The translations under genes and the position numbers were made by a program. This document shows positions 35,713-43,726 of a stretch of 64,000 bases of DNA, piece after piece (positions within the stretch are counted from its first letter, which is position 1; every line of letters begins with the position of its first letter). Source of the stretch: Bradyrhizobium sp. WSM471 (GTDB lineage: Bacteria > Pseudomonadota > Alphaproteobacteria > Rhizobiales > Xanthobacteraceae); assembly GCF_000244915.1 (NCBI RefSeq), contig NZ_CM001442.1:6448001-6512000 (forward strand), in the 5' to 3' direction. The notes under the pieces are model-generated. The model saw nothing but the letters and a program-made list of their open reading frames with translations. It did no database searches and was not told the DNA's origin.

Positions 35713-35739
35713 GGAACAGCTAGGGCTGTGCGGCGTTCC
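35713..35739. promoter_or_regulatory. Overlapping divergent EcfG-type promoters
   Basis: Plus strand: GGAAC at 35713-35717, 16 bases, CGTT at 35734-35737, an exact match to the alphaproteobacterial general-stress sigma factor consensus, 32 bases before the DUF892 ATG. Minus strand: GGAAC (35735-35739), 16 bases, TGTT (35715-35718), a near match, facing the 64-aa gene. One 27-bp block may therefore fire in both directions. Confidence 0.75.
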
Positions 35740-35769
35740 AGTTCCATCATTGTTAAAGGAGTGTCGTTT

Positions 35770-36285
35770 ATGGGTTTCTTCACCAAGGACATCAAATCGA
35801 TGGAAGACCTGCTGCTGCACGGGCTGCAGGACATCTATTACGCGGAACAGCAGATCCTCAAGGCGCTGCCGAAGATGATCGACAAGGCGACAAACAAAGA
35901 CCTCGTCGCCGGACTGAAAGCCCATCTGGAAGAGACCAACAAGCAGATCGACAGGCTCGGCAAGGTATTCGCGAAACTCGGCAAGGAGCCCAGTGGCACA
36001 CACTGTCCCGCCATCGACGGCATCATCAAGGAGGCCGATGAGACCGCGGGCGAAATCGAGGACAAGGCCGTGCTCGACGCCGCGATCGTGGCCAACGCAC
36101 AGGCCGTCGAGCATTATGAAATGTGCCGCTACGGCACGCTGATCGCCTGGGCGGAGGAACTCGGGCACGACGACATCGTGCGCTTCCTCACGACGAACCT
36201 GAACGAAGAGAAGGCCGCCAACACCAAGCTGAACACGGTGGCGCTTCGCAAGGGCGTCAATGCCAAGGCGTCCAGCGCTGCTTGA
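35770..36285 (+). CDS. Ferritin-like DUF892 protein (YciE/YciF family)
   Basis: A 171-residue four-helix ferritin-like protein. The start at 35770 (MGFFTKDIKSMEDLLLHGLQDIYYAEQQILKALPKM) is preceded by AAAGGAG. Putative di-metal ligands lie in IYYAEQQI and LKAHLEET, then VEHYEMCRYGTLIAWAEELG, the hallmark of the family. YciE/F proteins are stress-induced and of unclear enzymology. The C-terminal half of the Mn-catalase fusion at 42452-43723 is a paralogue. Driven by an EcfG-type promoter. Confidence 0.9.
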   Translation: MGFFTKDIKSMEDLLLHGLQDIYYAEQQILKALPKMIDKATNKDLVAGLKAHLEETNKQIDRLGKVFAKLGKEPSGTHCPAIDGIIKEADETAGEIEDKAVLDAAIVANAQAVEHYEMCRYGTLIAWAEELGHDDIVRFLTTNLNEEKAANTKLNTVALRKGVNAKASSAA

Positions 36286-36327
36286 TCGAGACCTGCTGGT
36301 CACGGCGTGCTGGTGAAGACGTACTGG

Positions 36328-36355
36328 ACGTGGCGGCCCCGCGGGGCTGCCACGT
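36328..36355. terminator. Bidirectional terminator hairpin
   Basis: ACGTGGC-GGCCCC-GCG-GGGC-T-GCCACGT, about 12 paired bases, sits in the 87-base gap between the convergent DUF892 and SDR genes. A T-rich tail (TTCTCGTT) follows on the plus side. Confidence 0.7.
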
Positions 36356-36372
36356 TCTCGTTGCAGGTTCGG

Positions 36373-37230
36373 TCAGATGAAGGGCTTGCCGCCGGTGACC
36401 GCCAGGGTCGCTCCCGATGTGTAGCTCGAGAGCGGATCGGCGAGCATGACATAGGCGGTCGCGAGTTCGGCCGGCTGGCCGGCCCGCTGCATCGGCACCT
36501 GCTTGCCGAAGTTCTTCACCTTGTCCTCCGGCATCGTCGACGGGATCAGCGGCGTCCAGATCGGACCCGGGGCGACCGCGTTGACCCGAATGCTCTTCGC
36601 CGCCAACATCTGGGCGAGCCCGCCGGTGAAATTCTGAATGGCGCCCTTGGTCGTGGCATAGGCCAGCAGGGTCGGATTCGGCATGTCGGAGTTCACCGAC
36701 GCGGTGTTGATGATCGCCGCTCCCGGGCGCATGTGGGGGACCGCAGCCTTGGTGAGATAGAACATGGCGTGAATGTTGGTCTCGAACGTCCGCTGCCATT
36801 CCTCGTCGCTGATATCGGCGATCTCCTTGAAGGTGTCCTGATGCGCCGCGTTGTTGACGAGGATGTCTATTGCGCCGAACGTCTCGACGGTGCGCTGGAT
36901 GATTGCGCGACAATGATTGGGATTGCGGATGTCGCCGGGGATCAGGACGACCTTGCGTCCCTCGCGCTCCACCAGCGTCTTGGCCTCGGCGGCATCCTCC
37001 TCTTCGTTCAAGTAGGCGATGACGATGTCGGCACCTTCCCGGGCATAGGCGATCGCGACCGCGCGGCCGATGCCACTGTCGCCTCCGGTGATGATTGCCT
37101 TCTTTCCGGCCAGCCGCCCGGAGCCCCTGTAACTTTCCTCCCCGTGATCCGGTCGAGGATTCATCGCGCGCGTCGAGCCGGGCATCGATTGCTGCTGCGG
37201 CGGGAAAGGCGGCTTTGGATATTCAGTCAT
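36373..37230 (-). CDS. SDR-family oxidoreductase (YghA-like)
   Basis: A 285-residue short-chain dehydrogenase with the Pro/Gln-rich N-terminal extension (PKPPFPPQQQSMPGSTRAMNP) typical of YghA/YdaD stress dehydrogenases. Cofactor motif TGGDSGIGRAVAIAYAREGAD (about 47-67), NNAAHQ, and a catalytic Ser/Tyr/Lys set in NTASVNS and YATTKGA. The substrate is unknown. An exact EcfG-type promoter on the minus strand (37258-37282) lies 28 bases upstream, placing it in the general-stress regulon. Confidence 0.93.
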   Translation of the reverse strand: MTEYPKPPFPPQQQSMPGSTRAMNPRPDHGEESYRGSGRLAGKKAIITGGDSGIGRAVAIAYAREGADIVIAYLNEEEDAAEAKTLVEREGRKVVLIPGDIRNPNHCRAIIQRTVETFGAIDILVNNAAHQDTFKEIADISDEEWQRTFETNIHAMFYLTKAAVPHMRPGAAIINTASVNSDMPNPTLLAYATTKGAIQNFTGGLAQMLAAKSIRVNAVAPGPIWTPLIPSTMPEDKVKNFGKQVPMQRAGQPAELATAYVMLADPLSSYTSGATLAVTGGKPFI

Positions 37231-37257
37231 GAAGCGGCTCCAGAGATTTACTCCGCT

Positions 37258-37282
37258 AACGGAAAGCTTTCGGAAGCGTTCC
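37258..37282 (-). promoter_or_regulatory. EcfG-type promoter of the SDR gene
   Basis: On the minus strand GGAAC (37278-37282), 16 bases, CGTT (37258-37261). Exact match in both boxes and spacing; 27 bases from the -10 box to the ATG at 37230. It overlaps the 5' side of the treZ stop region. Confidence 0.8.
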
Positions 37283-37293
37283 TCGCGGTTCCA

Positions 37294-39123
37294 TCACGCC
37301 TCCTGGCCAAGCCGCACGATGATGTCGTTCGGCAACAGGGGCGGCGCCTCGGCCGCGCCCGATCGCCATAGGCTCTCGCCCGCAACCAGCGCCGGCATGG
37401 GCAGTTCGCCGTCCGCGAAATTGGCGACAATCTGCAAGATGTCTCCGTTCTCCGTCCGCCAACGAGCGTCCAGGCCGCCCTTACGCTGGTCCTCTCCCAG
37501 CAACTTGCAACGAGCCGACACGAAACCCCGTTTGATCAGCGGCACGATCTTCTCGCGCCGTAGCTTCAGCAATCGGGTTGTGAGGCCGCGAAACCTGGCG
37601 CTGGCGGGAGAGCGGTCGATGCCGGTCCAGTCGAGCTTCGATGCCGCGAAGGTTTTTTCATCGCACGGATCCGGAATTCTGGCGCGCATGTCGGATGTCG
37701 AGAACGCCTTGAAATGCGCGAACTCCTTGCGCCGCCCTTCCCGCGTCAGCTCGGCAGCTTCGCCGGACCAGTCGGCGAAAAACAAGAATGGCGTCTCGGC
37801 CGCGGCTTCCTCACCCATGAACAACATCGGAATGTGCGGGTTCAAGAGAACCAGCGCCACGGCCTGGTCCAGCTTCTCCGAACTTACCAGCGCGGAAAGC
37901 CGCTCCCCGAACGCGCGGTTGCCGATCTGGTCGTGGTTCTGGGCGAAGAAGATGGTGGCCTCAGGCGGCAGATGCGCGCTCGGCTCGCCGCGCGGTTCGT
38001 CATGCAGCGGAAAGACTTCACCCTGGTAGGCAAAGCCCTCGGTGAGCGCTCGCGCGAGATGTTCGAGCGGCCTGTCTGCGAAGGCGCGATAGTAGCCTTC
38101 CTCCTCGCCCGTCAGCAGGACGTGGAGCGCGTTGTGAAAATCATCGCCCCATTGCGCGTCATAGAGCCGGGCTCGCCCTTGAGCACGGTCGAGCAGGCGG
38201 ACCTGATTGGCCTCGTTCTCCAGCATCAGATGCACGCGCCGGCCCGGCAGCTGACTGCGAACCGTCTCGGCAAGCTCGATCAGGAAATGGCGGTCGGAAT
38301 CGTCCTTCAGGGCGTGAACGGCGTCCAGCCGCAAGCCGTCGAACCCGTAGTCGCGCAGCCACATCAACGCGTTCTCGATCAGGAACTCGCGCACGAACGC
38401 GCCGTCGTGTCCCTCGAGATTGACCGCAGGCCCCCAGCCGGTGCTGTGGCGCGTGGTGAAGAAGCTTTCCGCATAGAGGTGCAGGTAATTCAGCTGCGGC
38501 CCGAAATGGTTATAGACGACATCGAGATAGACCATGATGTCGAGGGCATGCGCCGCGCGTAACAGCCGCTTGAGGTCTTCCGGCCTGCCGTAGCGTGCAT
38601 TTGGCGCATTCAGCAGCACGCCGTCATAGCCCCAATTGTGCCGGCCGGGGACGTCATTGAGCGGCATCAGCTCGATTGCGGTAATGCCGAGATCGCGCAG
38701 ATAGGGCAGCTTCTTCTCGACGCCGGCATAGGTGCCTTCCTCCCTGAAGGTGCCGACATGCAGCTCGTAGATCACGGCCTCCGCCCAGGGGCGGCCGGGA
38801 TAGAGCACCGAATCCCGGAACGCCGCGGCGTCGATCACCTCGCTCGGCGCCCCGACGTCGTCGGGCTGGAAGAGCGAGGCCGGATCGGGAACGACCAGGT
38901 CTCCGTTGATCCTGAACTGATAGCGCGTGCCGACATGCGCGGTGGGACTCAACGATTGGTACCAGCCGTCCTCGTCGCGCGTCATCCGGAGTGGCGGCCG
39001 GCCGGCCTCGAGCAATTCGACCGATTGCGCCGTTGGCGCCCAGAGATTGAAGCAGACCCCGTGATCGAGGCATCGAGGACCATGGTGTCGCGCTTGCCCG
39101 GCCATTCCCAATCTGTGACTCAA
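37294..39123 (-). CDS. treZ: Malto-oligosyltrehalose trehalohydrolase
   Basis: Releases trehalose from maltooligosyl trehalose, the second step of the TreY-TreZ route. The 609-residue product has a carbohydrate-binding N-domain (FNLWAPTAQSVELLEAG), then a GH13 barrel: YELHVGTFREEGTY, VYLDVVYNHFGP, nucleophile Asp in GLRLDAVHALKD, acid/base Glu in LMLENEANQ, and FFAQNHDQIGNR. C-terminal residues are the usual beta domain. treY is not in the window. Trehalose synthesis is a known part of rhizobial desiccation and osmotic stress defence; glgX lies just downstream on the other strand. Residues 1-17 are poorly conserved, so the start may lie a few codons later. Confidence 0.93.
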   Translation of the reverse strand: MSHRLGMAGQARHHGPRCLDHGVCFNLWAPTAQSVELLEAGRPPLRMTRDEDGWYQSLSPTAHVGTRYQFRINGDLVVPDPASLFQPDDVGAPSEVIDAAAFRDSVLYPGRPWAEAVIYELHVGTFREEGTYAGVEKKLPYLRDLGITAIELMPLNDVPGRHNWGYDGVLLNAPNARYGRPEDLKRLLRAAHALDIMVYLDVVYNHFGPQLNYLHLYAESFFTTRHSTGWGPAVNLEGHDGAFVREFLIENALMWLRDYGFDGLRLDAVHALKDDSDRHFLIELAETVRSQLPGRRVHLMLENEANQVRLLDRAQGRARLYDAQWGDDFHNALHVLLTGEEEGYYRAFADRPLEHLARALTEGFAYQGEVFPLHDEPRGEPSAHLPPEATIFFAQNHDQIGNRAFGERLSALVSSEKLDQAVALVLLNPHIPMLFMGEEAAAETPFLFFADWSGEAAELTREGRRKEFAHFKAFSTSDMRARIPDPCDEKTFAASKLDWTGIDRSPASARFRGLTTRLLKLRREKIVPLIKRGFVSARCKLLGEDQRKGGLDARWRTENGDILQIVANFADGELPMPALVAGESLWRSGAAEAPPLLPNDIIVRLGQEA

Positions 39124-39316
39124 ACTGGCCGCCTTTGCGTGGCTGGAAGTAACAGCACGCTTCGCGAGGCTCGATTTTACGATCGCTTGAGCATGCTCAG
39201 GACGGGAAAAGCCGAGATGCAGGCATTCGTTCCTCAGGCCGGCGCCACACCCGTTGTGTGCACTTTTGGGCCGAGGTGCGGCGACGATGGGTGGGGAAGA
39301 TCACTGTTGCAAATGG

Positions 39317-39342
39317 GGAACGGAATCGCGTGGGCGACGGTT
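39317..39342 (+). promoter_or_regulatory. EcfG-type promoter of the DUF3606-glgX unit
   Basis: GGAAC at 39317-39321, then GGTT at 39339-39342 (17-base spacer; C replaced by G at the first -10 position). It lies 25 bases before the DUF3606 ATG. Slightly weaker match than the other sites. Confidence 0.6.
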
Positions 39343-39367
39343 GCAATTCTACACAGGAGTTCTCGCC

Positions 39368-39625
39368 ATGCGCCGCCCGAAGCCGCAACCGATCCGCAAC
39401 AAGCTCGACTTGGCCGACCGTACTCAGGTGCGCCTCGTCAGAAAGCGTCTCGGACTGTCCGACGCGGAGCTGACCAGCATCGTCGAGCGGACCGGCAACT
39501 CGATTGCGGCCATCAGCAAGGAGGCGGCGCTGCAAAGGGCAACCACGCTGCCCAAGCCGGACGATGTGCCTCCTGTCGCCGTGATCGCTTCGGCGACCGT
39601 CGGCGAGCAGGCGACGCGGAAGTGA
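39368..39625 (+). CDS. DUF3606 small protein
   Basis: An 85-residue product starting MRRPKPQPIRNKLDLADRTQVRLVRKRLGLSDAELTSIVERTGNS. The central helix-turn-helix-like pattern (VRLVRKRLGLSDAELTSIVERTGNSIAAIS) is the DUF3606 motif; the family's function is unknown and members are often stress-linked in rhizobia. The start is fixed by CAGGAG eight bases before ATG 39368; longer upstream frames have no support. glgX begins 43 bases later, so they form one transcript. Confidence 0.85.
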   Translation: MRRPKPQPIRNKLDLADRTQVRLVRKRLGLSDAELTSIVERTGNSIAAISKEAALQRATTLPKPDDVPPVAVIASATVGEQATRK

Positions 39626-39668
39626 CGGCAACTGCACCAAATTCTTGAAGGGCTGTTCGGGGGGAACG

Positions 39669-41906
39669 ATGGATCAACAAGTACATTCGGATGACGCCCT
39701 GACGCGAGCGGCCTCAAGCCTGCGCCGCTCCCGCATCAGCGAGGGCAAGCCGTTTCCGCTCGGCGCCACCTGGGACGGGCTCGGCGTCAATTTCGCGCTG
39801 TTTTCCTCCCATGCGACCAAGGTCGAACTCTGTCTGTTCGACGACGACGGCGAGACCGAATTAGAGCGGATCGAGCTCCCCGAATATACCGACGAAGTCT
39901 GGCACGGCTATTTGCCCGCGGCCCGTCCCGGCACCGTCTACGGCTACCGCGTCCATGGCCCCTACGAACCCGACGCGGGACACCGCTTCAATCCCAACAA
40001 GCTCGTGCTCGATCCCTACGCCAAGCAGCTGGTCGGCCGGTTGCGCTGGGGACCGGAGCTGTTTGGTTACCAGCTCGACCATGCCGACAAGGATCTCTCC
40101 TACGACGAACGCGACAGCGCGCCCTTGATGCAGAAATGCCGCGTCATCGACCCGGCCTTCACCTGGGGCGCCGCGCGCAAGCCGGAAGTGCCATGGGAGC
40201 GGACGATCGTCTACGAGATGCACGTCAAGGGCTTTACCCAGCTGCATCCGCTGGTACCGGACGCAGATCGCGGCACGTTCTCCGGTCTCGCGCATTCGGA
40301 AGTTCCGGCCTATTTGCGATCGCTCGGCATCACCAGTGCAGAATTGCTGCCGATCCATGCCTTCGTCGACGACAGCTATCTGGTCGAGAAAGGCCTGCGC
40401 AATTACTGGGGCTACAACTCCCTCGCCTTCTTCGCCCCGGAGCCGCGCTACCTCAAGACGCCGTTCGCGAACGAATTCAAGGCCATGGTCAACCAGTTCC
40501 ACGCCCATGGCATCGAGGTCATCCTCGACGTCGTCTACAATCACACGGCGGAAGGAAACGAGCTCGGCCCGACCCTGTCGTTCAAGGGCATCGACAACGC
40601 CAGCTATTACCGCCTGCTGCCGGACCAGCGGCGCTATTACATCAACGACACCGGTACCGGGAACACGGTAAACCTGTCACACCCGCGTGTGCTGCAACTG
40701 GTCGCGGACTCTCTGCGTTACTGGGCAACCGAGATGCGGGTTGACGGCTTCCGCTTCGACCTCGCCACCATTCTGGCACGCGAGCCCTACGGCTTCGACG
40801 AAGGCGGCGGCTTTCTCGACGCCTGCCGCCAGGACCCCGTGCTCTCCAGCGTCAAGCTGATCGCCGAGCCCTGGGATATCGGTCCTGGTGGCTATCAGGT
40901 CGGTCAGTTTCCGCCGGGATGGGCGGAGTGGAACGACAAGTTCAGGGACACCGTGCGCGCTTTCTGGAAGGGCGACGAAGGCACGATCGCGGACTTCGCC
41001 AAGCGCGTGTCCGGATCCGGCGATCTCTTCAACAAGCGCGGACGCCGGCCATGGGCCAGCGTCAACTTCGTCACCGCCCATGACGGTTTCAATCTCAACG
41101 ATCTCGTCTCGTACAACGACAAGCACAACGAAGCCAATGGCGAGGACAATCGCGACGGCCACAGCAACAATCATTCCTGGAACTGCGGCGCCGAGGGACC
41201 GACGGACGATCCGGAAATCATTGCGTTGCGCGAGCGACAGAAGCGCAATCTGCTGGCGACCATGCTGTTGTCTCACGGCACGCCCATGCTGCTTGCCGGC
41301 GACGAATTCGGACACACCCAGCACGGCAACAACAACGCGTACGCCCAGGACAACGAGACCACATGGCTCGACTGGATGGGCATCACCGCGAACGGCCGCA
41401 GCCTGCGCGAATTCACGCGCAAGCTGATCGCCACGCGCAAGGCATTTCCGATTCTCTACCGCAGCCGCTTCCTGGTCGGCTCCCACAATGAAGAGCTGGA
41501 CGTGAAGGACGTGACGTGGCTCGCGCCGTCCGGGGAGGAAATGACGACGGAACAGTGGCAGGACGGCAACGCCAAATGTTTCGCTTTGCTGCTCGACGGC
41601 CGCGCCCAGGAGACCGGGATCAAGCGCCGCGGCTCGGACGCAACCATGCTGCTGATCTACAACGCCTATCACGACGTCGTCAATTTCACCTTGCCTGCCG
41701 TCGCCGAGGGACGCAGCTGGGTCGGGTTGATCGACACCAATCAGCCGGAGGGGCAGATGCCCGCGTTCGACTTCGGGCACGTTTATGCGATGACCGGGCG
41801 ATCCCTGGTGGTGTTCGGCCTCGCGACCGAGAGCATCGCCACGCGCCGTTTGCGACAGGGCCTCGGCGCGCTGCTCGACGTCGTGGAGGCGCCGCTGCCG
41901 GGATAG
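39669..41906 (+). CDS. glgX: Glycogen debranching enzyme
   Basis: A GH13 isoamylase-type enzyme that removes alpha-1,6 branches from phosphorylase-limit glycogen. The 745-residue product has a CBM48-like N-domain (GKPFPLGATWDGLGVNFALFSSHA), then YEMHVKGFT, LDVVYNHTAEG, nucleophile region VDGFRFDLATIL, acid/base LIAEPWDIGPGG and the FVTAHDGFNLNDL block. Placed after a DUF3606 gene in an EcfG-driven unit and next to treZ, it likely supplies linear maltodextrin for trehalose synthesis under stress. Confidence 0.95.
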   Translation: MDQQVHSDDALTRAASSLRRSRISEGKPFPLGATWDGLGVNFALFSSHATKVELCLFDDDGETELERIELPEYTDEVWHGYLPAARPGTVYGYRVHGPYEPDAGHRFNPNKLVLDPYAKQLVGRLRWGPELFGYQLDHADKDLSYDERDSAPLMQKCRVIDPAFTWGAARKPEVPWERTIVYEMHVKGFTQLHPLVPDADRGTFSGLAHSEVPAYLRSLGITSAELLPIHAFVDDSYLVEKGLRNYWGYNSLAFFAPEPRYLKTPFANEFKAMVNQFHAHGIEVILDVVYNHTAEGNELGPTLSFKGIDNASYYRLLPDQRRYYINDTGTGNTVNLSHPRVLQLVADSLRYWATEMRVDGFRFDLATILAREPYGFDEGGGFLDACRQDPVLSSVKLIAEPWDIGPGGYQVGQFPPGWAEWNDKFRDTVRAFWKGDEGTIADFAKRVSGSGDLFNKRGRRPWASVNFVTAHDGFNLNDLVSYNDKHNEANGEDNRDGHSNNHSWNCGAEGPTDDPEIIALRERQKRNLLATMLLSHGTPMLLAGDEFGHTQHGNNNAYAQDNETTWLDWMGITANGRSLREFTRKLIATRKAFPILYRSRFLVGSHNEELDVKDVTWLAPSGEEMTTEQWQDGNAKCFALLLDGRAQETGIKRRGSDATMLLIYNAYHDVVNFTLPAVAEGRSWVGLIDTNQPEGQMPAFDFGHVYAMTGRSLVVFGLATESIATRRLRQGLGALLDVVEAPLPG

Positions 41907-41952
41907 TTCGTCGTCACACGGTGAGCCGACGCTGTCGAGTTGATGACAACAG

Positions 41953-41977
41953 GGAACGCGCGCAGGTCACCGGCGTT
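41953..41977 (+). promoter_or_regulatory. EcfG-type promoter of the small secreted protein
   Basis: GGAAC (41953-41957), 16 bases, CGTT (41974-41977): exact consensus, 34 bases before the ATG at 42012. Confidence 0.8.
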
Positions 41978-42011
41978 CGAGTAGATGGGGCATCAGTCGG
42001 AGAACACCGAG

Positions 42012-42305
42012 ATGAAGTTCACAGGTGCCGTTATCCTCGCCGCTCTCGTGCTGCCTGGAGCAGCCTGGGCGCAGGCCAGCAAGCCTGACGTTTCGTCCGC
42101 GCCGAGCGCGCAGAATTCGGGTGCCGGCATTGCCGGACAGCCCGGCAACAAGAACGGTCCGGCCGCCAAGCCCGGTGAAACCGTTGGATCGAATTCGACG
42201 AGCTCCACTGGCAACACCGCCGTGCAATCGCAGGACCCGTCGCATATTCAGGGCGCACCGGGCAACAAGAATGGGCCGCCCGCCAAGCGTCCGGACCAGC
42301 GCTAA
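42012..42305 (+). CDS. Small secreted protein with PGNKNGP repeats
   Basis: A 97-residue product with a signal peptide (MKFTGAVILAALVLPGAAWAQA). The mature part is low-complexity, rich in Ser, Asn, Gly and Pro, and carries the motif G-x-PGNKNGPxAK twice (GQPGNKNGPAAKP and GAPGNKNGPPAKR). Such proteins are common in Bradyrhizobium and lack a known function; they are probably disordered in the periplasm. It is preceded by an EcfG promoter and followed by a strong terminator (42341-42374). A start nine codons earlier (41985) is disfavoured, because the signal peptide would then be internal. Confidence 0.8.
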   Translation: MKFTGAVILAALVLPGAAWAQASKPDVSSAPSAQNSGAGIAGQPGNKNGPAAKPGETVGSNSTSSTGNTAVQSQDPSHIQGAPGNKNGPPAKRPDQR

Positions 42306-42340
42306 ACGAACACGTCCACAATCCTGCCGATCGACTTCGA

Positions 42341-42374
42341 ACGACCTGCGCCTGATATCATCGGCGCAGGTCGT
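42341..42374 (+). terminator. Strong hairpin terminator
   Basis: ACGACCTGCGCC (42341-42352) pairs perfectly with GGCGCAGGTCGT (42363-42374) around a 10-nt loop, followed by TTCGCT. It lies 36 bases after the stop of the small secreted protein and only 8 bases before the next EcfG promoter. Confidence 0.8.
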
Positions 42375-42381
42375 TTCGCTA

Positions 42382-42406
42382 GGAACGAACGCTGAAGCCG
42401 CCCGTT
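42382..42406 (+). promoter_or_regulatory. EcfG-type promoter of the Mn-catalase fusion
   Basis: GGAAC (42382-42386), 16 bases, CGTT (42403-42406): exact consensus, 45 bases before ATG 42452. Confidence 0.8.
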
Positions 42407-42451
42407 CGGGACTCACCTTCTTTCCACTCCCTCCTGCACCGAGAGTCCACC

Positions 42452-43723
42452 ATGTATCATCACGTCAAGAAGCTGATGTTCACCGTTCGCGTCGACGAGC
42501 CGGATCCCCGCTTCGGCAACATGCTGCTGGAGCAGTTCGGCGGCGCCAATGGCGAGCTCGCTGCGGCGATGCAGTACTCGATCCAGGGGTTGAACTGCGA
42601 GGATCCCGATCGCAAGGACCTCCTGATGGACATCGGCACCGAAGAGCTCAGCCATCTGGAAGTGGTCGGCACGCTGGCGCGGATGCATCTCAAGCCCTCG
42701 AAGTTCGACCGCCAGGCCGCCGAAGCCGATCCCCTCATCGCCATCGCGGGCGGCGGCGGAGTCAATCTGTTCAACTCGCAGGGAAATGCCTGGACCGCCG
42801 ACTATCTGAAGATCACCGGCGAGCTCGACGTCGATCTGCGCAGCAACATCGCCGCAGAGGCGCGGGCCAAGATCGTCTACGAGCGACTGATCAATTTCTG
42901 CGACGACGCCGGCAGCAAGGACGCGCTGCAGTTCCTGATGACCCGCGAGATCACGCACATGAAGGCTTTCGCGCTCGCGCTCGAGAGCATGGGCAAGCCG
43001 GCGTTCAGCATCGGCCGCATCGCCCCGACGCCCGGCCTCGTCGACCAGTTCTTCAACGATTCCACCGGCGCCGGCGATCATGGCGAGATCGACACGCGTG
43101 GCCCATGGAACGAGGGCGGCGACTGGGTCTTCACGGACTCGCCGGCGATCCAGGCGGGCGAACCGGGTCCGGCCTCGGCCATCGTCACCGAGAGCTCGCC
43201 GCCGGCGGACGAAGCCGGTCTCGGCGATCTGCTCATCAACGAGCTGCGCGATATCCTGCATGCCGAGAAGCAATTGACCAAGGCGCTTCCCAAGATGGCG
43301 GAGGCCGCCCGCTTCGACCAGTTGCGCGAGCTGTTCGAGCAGCACCTCGCGGAGACCGAAGCGCAGATCGAGCGCATCAACGAGTGCTTCGAAATGCTCG
43401 GCAAATCCGGCCGCGCCAAGCCCTGCAAGGGCATGATGGGCCTTGTCGAGGAGGGCCAGGAAGTCATGGCCGAGGGCGAGGACAAGGAGGACGCGGCGGC
43501 CGACCTCGCCCTGATCGGCGCGGCGCAGCGCGTCGAGCATTACGAGATCGCGGGCTACACCACGGCGCGCAACCTCGCCCAGCAGCTTCGCCACAGTGCC
43601 ATTGTCGCCCTGCTGTCGAAATCACTCGCCGAGGAGGAGAATGCCGATCAGCTCCTCAACCAGGTGGCTCGCTCGCTGATGTCGGTGGCGAAAATGCCCG
43701 CGGCAGTCGAGCAGACCGAATGA
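42452..43723 (+). CDS. Manganese catalase fused to a DUF892 ferritin-like domain
   Basis: A 423-residue two-domain protein. Residues 1 to about 240 are a dimanganese catalase, which decomposes hydrogen peroxide without haem; all five metal ligands are visible (Glu35, Glu65, His68, Glu136, His169, in GANGELAAAM, TEELSHLE, AAEARAK and EITHMKA). Residues about 255-410 are a DUF892/YciE-like ferritin-fold domain (LLINELRDILHAEKQLTKALPKM ... RVEHYEIAGYTTARNLAQQL), paralogous to the protein at 35770-36285. The two are joined by a Pro/Ser/Glu-rich linker. It sits behind an exact EcfG promoter and ends three bases from the convergent helicase gene. Confidence 0.93.
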   Translation: MYHHVKKLMFTVRVDEPDPRFGNMLLEQFGGANGELAAAMQYSIQGLNCEDPDRKDLLMDIGTEELSHLEVVGTLARMHLKPSKFDRQAAEADPLIAIAGGGGVNLFNSQGNAWTADYLKITGELDVDLRSNIAAEARAKIVYERLINFCDDAGSKDALQFLMTREITHMKAFALALESMGKPAFSIGRIAPTPGLVDQFFNDSTGAGDHGEIDTRGPWNEGGDWVFTDSPAIQAGEPGPASAIVTESSPPADEAGLGDLLINELRDILHAEKQLTKALPKMAEAARFDQLRELFEQHLAETEAQIERINECFEMLGKSGRAKPCKGMMGLVEEGQEVMAEGEDKEDAAADLALIGAAQRVEHYEIAGYTTARNLAQQLRHSAIVALLSKSLAEEENADQLLNQVARSLMSVAKMPAAVEQTE

Positions 43724-43726
43724 TCC

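Noticed and set aside
39209..39233. EcfG promoter for treZ
   Set aside because: GGAAC is present on the minus strand but the -10 position reads GCTT or CTTT at the right spacing, so the match is too weak.
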